In this document: positions 36,862-41,420 of the stretch, in pieces
Numbering within the stretch: the first letter of the stretch is position 1
How the letters are laid out: the number at the start of each line of letters is the position of its first letter
NCBI GenBank assembly: GCA_947589245.1
Contig: CANQBD010000013.1
Span: 1 to 41,420, forward strand
DNA length: 41,420 nucleotides
Direction of reading: 5' to 3'
From: an uncultured Anaeroplasmataceae bacterium
GTDB lineage: Bacteria; Bacillota_I; Bacilli_A; Acholeplasmatales; Anaeroplasmataceae
Made by a program: the position numbers and the translations under genes
Notes under the pieces: model-generated
Seen by the model: only the letters and a program-made list of their open reading frames with translations
Told to the model about the DNA's origin: nothing
Databases searched by the model: none

Positions 36862-38601
36862 CTAATTTTTATAGCCAGCAATAATTTCCTCTAAATCTAA
36901 ATAACGATTAATACAATTGTCCAGCCTTTGCATTTTGGCAGCAATTTTCTCCTCGTACTCTATCAACTTAAGATATTCTGTCGTCAAGCCTTGTTTTTCT
37001 TCATTTAAAACTTTAATTTCTGCCTCAAGAATGGCTATTTCTTCTTCTAACCTTTGATATTCATTTCTAAGGCTGGCAGGAACCTTGAGGCCTCTATTAT
37101 TTTTAATCTTTTCTTTGACACCACCCTGAATTTGATGTTCCTGAGATAAAAATTCAGAAAAACTAATGCCATATTCTTTAATAGTACCAGCTTCATAAAC
37201 CAAAAGCTTATTACAAAGCTTATCTAAAAAATAACGATCATGACTGACTACTAAAATCGGACCATTAAAGCTTTCTAAAAAGTTTTCTAAAAGCTCAATC
37301 GTAAAAATATCTAAGTCATTAGTTGGCTCATCTAAAATTAAAAGATTGGGATTTTTACCTAAAACTCGCACTAACTCTAACCGCCTTAACTCACCACCTG
37401 ATAAAGTACTAAGCTTAGCATATTTCAAATTATCATCGAATAAAAATTGATCTAATAGTTCATTAATTGTTATTCTACCATTTAAGGTGTCAACAACATT
37501 ATATTCTTCCTTTAAATAATCAATGACCCTTATTTCAAAATGCTTTTCAGCTAATTTTTGAGGTAGATAACCAATTCTTAAAGTTTGACCTAATTTGATA
37601 TTCCCCTTATCCAACTTCTCTTCATTCATTAAAATCTTAAAAAGCGTTGTTTTACCACTACCATTAGGACCAACAACCCCGACTATATCATGTCTTTGAA
37701 GCTGAAAAGAAAAATCCTGAAATAATATTTTATCCCCAAACGCCTTAGTTACGTTTTCAATTTCAATTAGTTGCTTACCTAAATAGGTTTCTAAAGAGGT
37801 AAAAGCCATAGTTTTTTCTTCCTTAAAGTTTGTTTTAGAAAGCTCATTAAAACGAGCAATACGGCTTTTACTTTTAGTTCTTCTAGCCTCTACACCTCGA
37901 CTCAGCCAGAAAGCTTCTTTCTTTAAAACCGCCTTTAACTTTTGATTAGCTTTCTCCTCTAATTCCATTCTTTTAGCCTTAAGTTCTAAAAACTTATCAT
38001 AATTAGCCTCATATATATAGATTTTACCATTATCAATTTCAAGCATTCTATTGCATACTCGCTGCAAAAAATAACGATCATGAGTTATCATGAATAAGCC
38101 TTTTTTAAATTTTATTAAATATTTTTCTAACCAAATAATTAAATCATTATCAAGATGGTTAGTTGGTTCATCTAAAATCAAAATATCACAATAACTAACT
38201 AAAACCTTAGCTAGAGCTAATCTTTTAATTTCACCACCACTCATTTTATCAATAAGCATATTATGATTAGGGAGATTTAATTTATTCAAAATAGCTTTAG
38301 CTTCATAATCATTAATAGGATGTTTTAAAGTTGAAGATTCCATAATTATTTCTAAAATTGTTTTAGTTTTAGGAAAAACAGGATTTTGTGGTAGATAATT
38401 AATAATCATTCCTCCACTTTTCGTGATTGTTCCAGAAGTAGCCACTTCTTCACCCATAATCAATTTAACTAAAGTTGTTTTACCACTACCATTTAAACCA
38501 ATAACCCCAAGCTTAACGTCATCAGTAAAGGAAAAACTAACCTTATCTAAAAGTTTCTTCTCGAGATATTTAAAACTAACGTCTTCAAAAGTAACAACCA
38601 T
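36862..38601 (-). CDS. ABC-F family ATPase, Uup-like
   Basis: This 579-residue soluble protein has two ABC domains and no membrane segments. Walker A GLNGSGKTT near 34-42 and GPNGSGKTT near 320; signatures MSGGEIKRLALA near 119 and LSGGELRRLELV near 420; Walker B ILILDEPTNHLD and LLILDEPTNDLD. A basic linker between the domains (FWLSRGVEARRTKSKSRIAR near 230-250) and a C-terminal coiled coil (about 510-570) are typical of Uup, thought to act on ribosomes or in DNA transactions. Antibiotic-resistance ABC-F proteins are less likely because of the Uup-type C-terminal coil. AGGAG precedes the ATG. Confidence 0.88.
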   Translation of the reverse strand: MVVTFEDVSFKYLEKKLLDKVSFSFTDDVKLGVIGLNGSGKTTLVKLIMGEEVATSGTITKSGGMIINYLPQNPVFPKTKTILEIIMESSTLKHPINDYEAKAILNKLNLPNHNMLIDKMSGGEIKRLALAKVLVSYCDILILDEPTNHLDNDLIIWLEKYLIKFKKGLFMITHDRYFLQRVCNRMLEIDNGKIYIYEANYDKFLELKAKRMELEEKANQKLKAVLKKEAFWLSRGVEARRTKSKSRIARFNELSKTNFKEEKTMAFTSLETYLGKQLIEIENVTKAFGDKILFQDFSFQLQRHDIVGVVGPNGSGKTTLFKILMNEEKLDKGNIKLGQTLRIGYLPQKLAEKHFEIRVIDYLKEEYNVVDTLNGRITINELLDQFLFDDNLKYAKLSTLSGGELRRLELVRVLGKNPNLLILDEPTNDLDIFTIELLENFLESFNGPILVVSHDRYFLDKLCNKLLVYEAGTIKEYGISFSEFLSQEHQIQGGVKEKIKNNRGLKVPASLRNEYQRLEEEIAILEAEIKVLNEEKQGLTTEYLKLIEYEEKIAAKMQRLDNCINRYLDLEEIIAGYKN

Positions 38602-38646
38602 TTTATTTCTCCTAAAATAACTAAATAATAACCAATTCTATTCATA

Positions 38647-38655
38647 ATTATAGCA
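38647..38655 (-). promoter_or_regulatory. Extended -10 promoter of the ABC-F gene
   Basis: TGCTATAAT on the minus strand, a perfect extended -10, with no good -35; about 50 bases before the ATG at 38601. Confidence 0.5.
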
Positions 38656-38685
38656 TAAAAAAGTATCTAGATAAATTAATATATA

Positions 38686-38714
38686 TTGGTCATTAATTAT
38701 TTTTATGATATAAT
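38686..38714 (+). promoter_or_regulatory. Promoter of the aminotransferase operon
   Basis: TTGGTC (38686-38691), 17 bases, perfect TATAAT (38709-38714); the ATG at 38740 follows GGAGGG. Confidence 0.75.
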
Positions 38715-38739
38715 AAGACATGTCTTGGAGGGATTTATA

Positions 38740-39876
38740 ATGAAATCTTTATACAATAAAAAAATATTACAAGTTCAAACCTCAAAAATCAGGCAATTTA
38801 ATGATTATACTAAAAGTGTTGGAGCTGATGTAATCTTAACATTAGGTGAACCTGATTTCTTCACACCAGAGGCAATTACAGATGAGGCAATTAAAGCTTT
38901 AAAAGAACATCAAACAAAATATGGACCAACATCTGGTTTTGCCGATTTAAGACAAAAAATTTGTGAATTTGAAAAAAAATATAACAATTTTGAATGCGTA
39001 CCAGATGAAGTTTTAATTACTCATGGTTCAACTGAAGCCCTATGCTCAGCCTTTTTTACAATGCTTAATCCTGGCGATGAGATTATTGTCCCAATCCCAG
39101 CCTACCCAATGTATCGCCAAATGATTGAATTTATGGGTGGTAAAGTTATCACTATGGATACTTCTCATACAAACTTTCAGATTACAAAGCCAATGTTAGC
39201 TAAAGCTTTAAGCTCTAAAACTAAAGCAATTATTTTAACTTCTCCTAACAATCCCACAGGAGCTATTTTGAGTGATGAATCCTATGAGGTCATCTATCAA
39301 GCTCTTAAGGACAAAGAAATTTTTATCATCAGTGATGATGTCTATAATCAAATTGTTTATAGTAAACGTAAGCTGGGAATAATAAAATATCCTGATTTAA
39401 AGGACCGTATAATTGTTTGTCAATCCTATTCTAAGTCTTATGCCATGCCGGGCTGGCGTTGTGGCTATATGTTAGCTAATAAAGAATTTATTAAGCATGC
39501 CACTAAGATACATCAGTATATGATAGTAGCTTTAAATACCTTTATTCAACCAGCTATGATTAAGGCTTTAGAATATGATTCAAGTGAAATGGTTAAAATC
39601 TATCAAGAAAGACGTGACTATATCTATGATCGTCTAGTGAAAATGGGACTTGAAGTTGATAAGCCTGAAGGCGCTTTTTATATCTTCCCTTCTATTAAAA
39701 AGTTTAACATATCTTCTTTTGAATTTTGTAAACGTCTAGCTTTAGAATATAAGGTTGCTATTATACCTGGTGATTGTTTTGAAGCTGATGATCATGTTAG
39801 AATTAGCTATTGTGTTGATTTTGAAACAATAAAAGTAGCGTGTGATCGCTTAGAAAAATTTATTAAAACATTATAG
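38740..39876 (+). CDS. PLP-dependent class I/II aminotransferase
   Basis: This 378-residue fold-type I enzyme starts at the ATG at 38740, eight bases behind GGAGG; the longer frame to 38686 lies over the promoter. TLGEPDFFTP near 34-43, KYGPTSGFADLR near 60-71, LTSPNNPTGA near 166-175, the SDDVYNQIVY segment near 198-207, and YSKSYAMPGWRCGY near 230-243 with the PLP-binding Lys232. The Arg in VRISYC near 356-361 would bind the substrate carboxylate. It resembles aspartate/aromatic aminotransferases (AspC/PatA group) but the substrate cannot be fixed. Co-transcribed with the aldo-keto reductase 13 bases downstream. Confidence 0.9.
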   Translation: MKSLYNKKILQVQTSKIRQFNDYTKSVGADVILTLGEPDFFTPEAITDEAIKALKEHQTKYGPTSGFADLRQKICEFEKKYNNFECVPDEVLITHGSTEALCSAFFTMLNPGDEIIVPIPAYPMYRQMIEFMGGKVITMDTSHTNFQITKPMLAKALSSKTKAIILTSPNNPTGAILSDESYEVIYQALKDKEIFIISDDVYNQIVYSKRKLGIIKYPDLKDRIIVCQSYSKSYAMPGWRCGYMLANKEFIKHATKIHQYMIVALNTFIQPAMIKALEYDSSEMVKIYQERRDYIYDRLVKMGLEVDKPEGAFYIFPSIKKFNISSFEFCKRLALEYKVAIIPGDCFEADDHVRISYCVDFETIKVACDRLEKFIKTL

Positions 39877-39889
39877 GAGGATCTAAATA

Positions 39890-40726
39890 ATGGTCAAAAA
39901 CGAAAGTTTTACACTTTATAATGGTGTTAAAATTCCAGCCATAGGATTTGGCACTTGGCAAGTAAAAGATGGCGAGGAAGCCTATAATTCTGTAAAATGG
40001 GCTTTAGAAGCTGGCTATCGCCATATTGATACTGCCTATGCTTATGGAAATGAGCAAAGTGTCTTTAAGGCAATTATTGATAGTGGTTTAAAAAGAAATG
40101 AAGTCTTTATAACTACTAAACTACCATCACATATTAAAAGCTATGAAGATACAAAAAAATATTTTGCTGAATCATTAGCTAATCTTGGTGGGGAATATAT
40201 TGATTTATATTTGATTCATGCTCCTTGGCCTTGGAGTAACGTTGGCCTTGATTGTACAGCTGGTAATATTGAAGTATGGAAAGCAATGATTGAACTTTAT
40301 AATGCTGGAAAAATAAAAGCAATAGGAGTTTCAAACTTTCACGAAACAGACATTGAGCCTCTAATTAAAGCCACTGGGATAAAACCAATGGTCAACCAAA
40401 TTAGATATTTCATTGGGAATACTCAACCTAAAATAACTGATTATTGTCAAGCTAACAATATCTTAATTGAAGCCTATTCTCCTTTCGCAACGGGTGAAAT
40501 CTTAAACAATGAAAAATTACAAAAAATGGCTGAAAAATATAATACATCTATTCCTAAGATCTGTTTACGTTTCTGTTATCAAAATAATACTCTACCTCTA
40601 CCAAAATCCGTTCATAAAGAAAGAATCTATGACAACCTAGAGTTTGATTTTGAACTTTCCAAGGAAGATATGAATTATCTTAATAGTTTAAAAGAAATTG
40701 GTTCAACTAGACCATTTCGAAGTTAA
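39890..40726 (+). CDS. Aldo/keto reductase
   Basis: This 278-residue NAD(P)H-dependent TIM-barrel reductase has the full catalytic tetrad: Asp47 and Tyr52 in HIDTAYAYGNE, Lys77 in TTKLP, His110 in LIHAPWPW. GVSNFHETDIEPL near 147-159 and LPLPKSVHKERI near 242-253 (cofactor binding) complete the AKR pattern; it resembles the AKR5 2,5-diketogluconate/methylglyoxal reductase group. AGGAGG precedes the ATG, following the aminotransferase directly; a perfect terminator lies about 110 bases downstream. Substrate unknown. Confidence 0.93.
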   Translation: MVKNESFTLYNGVKIPAIGFGTWQVKDGEEAYNSVKWALEAGYRHIDTAYAYGNEQSVFKAIIDSGLKRNEVFITTKLPSHIKSYEDTKKYFAESLANLGGEYIDLYLIHAPWPWSNVGLDCTAGNIEVWKAMIELYNAGKIKAIGVSNFHETDIEPLIKATGIKPMVNQIRYFIGNTQPKITDYCQANNILIEAYSPFATGEILNNEKLQKMAEKYNTSIPKICLRFCYQNNTLPLPKSVHKERIYDNLEFDFELSKEDMNYLNSLKEIGSTRPFRS

Positions 40727-40835
40727 TATTTTAGAAGATTGATAGTTTTTGAGATTGCTTATCATGGAAATTGGTACACTCTTTTATTACTTCTAGAAAA
40801 GGGTCCATGCTTCTTGCAAGGGTCAGAGTGATGAC

Positions 40836-40866
40836 AAAAGGCACTTTTAGATAGGTGCCTTTTTTT
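40836..40866 (+). terminator. Terminator of the aminotransferase-AKR operon
   Basis: A perfect nine-base stem AAAAGGCAC / GTGCCTTTT with a ten-base loop and T7 tail. The 109 bases between the AKR stop and this hairpin hold no recognisable gene. Confidence 0.88.
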
Positions 40867-40872
40867 AATTCA

Positions 40873-41130
40873 TTAAAATTGATGAAAAAAAAGACCTTTC
40901 AAGAGGAAAAGTCTAATTGAATTGAATAACGTAGAAGCTCTCTTGTGGAGTATTCTAGCTAATTTTATTAAATTATGGCAAGCAAAAATAATCAAGACTC
41001 GATCTTGATTTTTTTTGATCTCTCTTAAAAACGTAAATCCTAAATTATTATTGAATTTTGTTTGTGCGAAGCATCGCTCGATTGTATATTTCCTCTTTGG
41101 ATATAACTCTTCAAATTTAGATTGTTCGCT
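40873..41130 (-). pseudogene. C-terminal remnant of an IS transposase (IS1182-like DDE type)
   Basis: An 85-codon open stretch on the minus strand begins after an in-frame TAG at 41131-41133 and has no start site. It reads ELYPKRKYTIERCFAQTK, then FNNNLGFTFLREI and later IIFACHNLIKLARIL. This matches the end of IS1182-type transposases, where IER-FA-K carries the catalytic Glu and a helix with MNLKKLA follows. A hairpin AGACTTTTC-CTCTT-GAAAGGTCT with a T-run (about 40886-40914) lies at its end, as in many such elements. The upstream DDE part is missing, so it is dead. No clear terminal inverted repeats found. Confidence 0.75.
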
Positions 41131-41157
41131 CTAATCTATTCCCCGACAAGTCTGTAT

Positions 41158-41420
41158 TTATCGCATAAACCCATGTAATGCCATTTTAACTGGCTCAATA
41201 TCTATTACGCTATCCTTCATTGTCTGCTGATACAAGTGACGTTCGATTCCCAGAACATGATGTGAATAAGGAGTACCCTCAAACCATTTTTCAAAGCACC
41301 TTATGAAATCTGGCGATTCTTTCTTGCTTCCATAGACACCGATGATAAAAAGTCTTTCCGCAAAGGATATATATTCATTTTCATGGTGCATGAAAAAGTC
41401 TTGGCTTCTTTCGTTAAAGC
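41158..41420 (-). CDS. Unrecognised protein, N-terminus beyond the right edge
   Basis: The frame is open from the right edge (FNERSQDFFMHH) to TAA at 41158-41160, about 86 codons; an internal ATG at 41391 exists but the frame continues upstream with no stop, so this is probably the C-terminus of a larger gene. The visible part is mixed helical with Trp, His and Cys (CFEKWFEGTPYSHHVLGIERHL). I recognise no domain. Its base composition looks richer in GC than the core genes. It ends 27 bases before the transposase remnant begins, so insertion may have truncated or moved it. Confidence 0.5.
   Translation of the reverse strand, partial: FNERSQDFFMHHENEYISFAERLFIIGVYGSKKESPDFIRCFEKWFEGTPYSHHVLGIERHLYQQTMKDSVIDIEPVKMALHGFMR

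Noticed and set aside
40727-40835. GGGTC-rich stretch before the AKR terminator considered as riboswitch or T-box
   Set aside because: No T-box AGGGTGG sequence, no downstream gene on that strand, and only a simple terminator hairpin.

Overview
The window is AT-rich, low-GC Bacillota-type DNA. The genes read with the standard bacterial code: TGA is a real stop in rnr, ruvB, murB's neighbour murG, and miaA, so this is not a code-4 mollicute. Shine-Dalgarno sites are strong, and many promoters fit a TTGAAA-17-TATAAT pattern. A CotZ/ExsY-like Cys-rich coat protein, and a LysM protein next to ruvAB where Bacillus subtilis has safA, suggest a spore-forming lineage. My best guess is class Bacilli outside the Bacillales and Lactobacillales, for example near Erysipelotrichales or Turicibacter-like groups. 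This placement is inferred from gene content only.

Layout. (1) 1-3370 is accessory: a secreted C1A cysteine peptidase cut by the left edge, and a DUF2075 helicase with a PD-(D/E)XK-like N-terminus. (2) 3593-6950 is the trans-translation module, secG-terminator-rnr-smpB-ssrA. (3) 6954-11680 holds an EIIB-like PTS relic and HPr, then pepV-trmB-pepE-deoA. (4) 11700-12197 is the coat protein gene, tail to tail with tgt. (5) 12194-16483 is ruvA-ruvB-queA-ppiB-tgt. (6) 16511-17532 is a LysM protein and a methyltransferase. They diverge from (7), a 1150-residue coiled-coil protein at 17619-21071 that converges on ftsZ. (8) 21106-24227 is ftsZ, murB and murG, with murG split by a one-base frameshift. 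(9) 24257-34243 is the cluster SAP-like membrane protein-mutS-mutL-miaA-aroK-aroQ, followed by efp and a CNNM-family membrane protein. (10) 34335-38655 holds a DHH phosphoesterase, glutamate dehydrogenase and an ABC-F ATPase. (11) 38686-40866 is a plus-strand operon of an aminotransferase and an aldo-keto reductase. (12) 40873-41420 has a decayed transposase end and an unrecognised ORF cut by the right edge.

Functionally the window is mostly core housekeeping: ribosome rescue, queuosine tRNA modification (queA, tgt), other tRNA modification (trmB, miaA), mismatch repair, Holliday-junction processing, shikimate pathway, peptidoglycan precursor synthesis and division. Nearly all genes lie on the minus strand, consistent with a leading-strand segment. 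The most unusual items are: the A6 frameshift in murG; an EF-P whose PGKG loop is replaced; a hairpin between the efp Shine-Dalgarno and its start codon; an EIIB-like protein with Glu at the phospho-Cys position next to HPr; a tmRNA tag ending in AYAC; the giant coiled-coil protein beside ftsZ; and a tail-anchored acidic-repeat protein heading the mutSL cluster.
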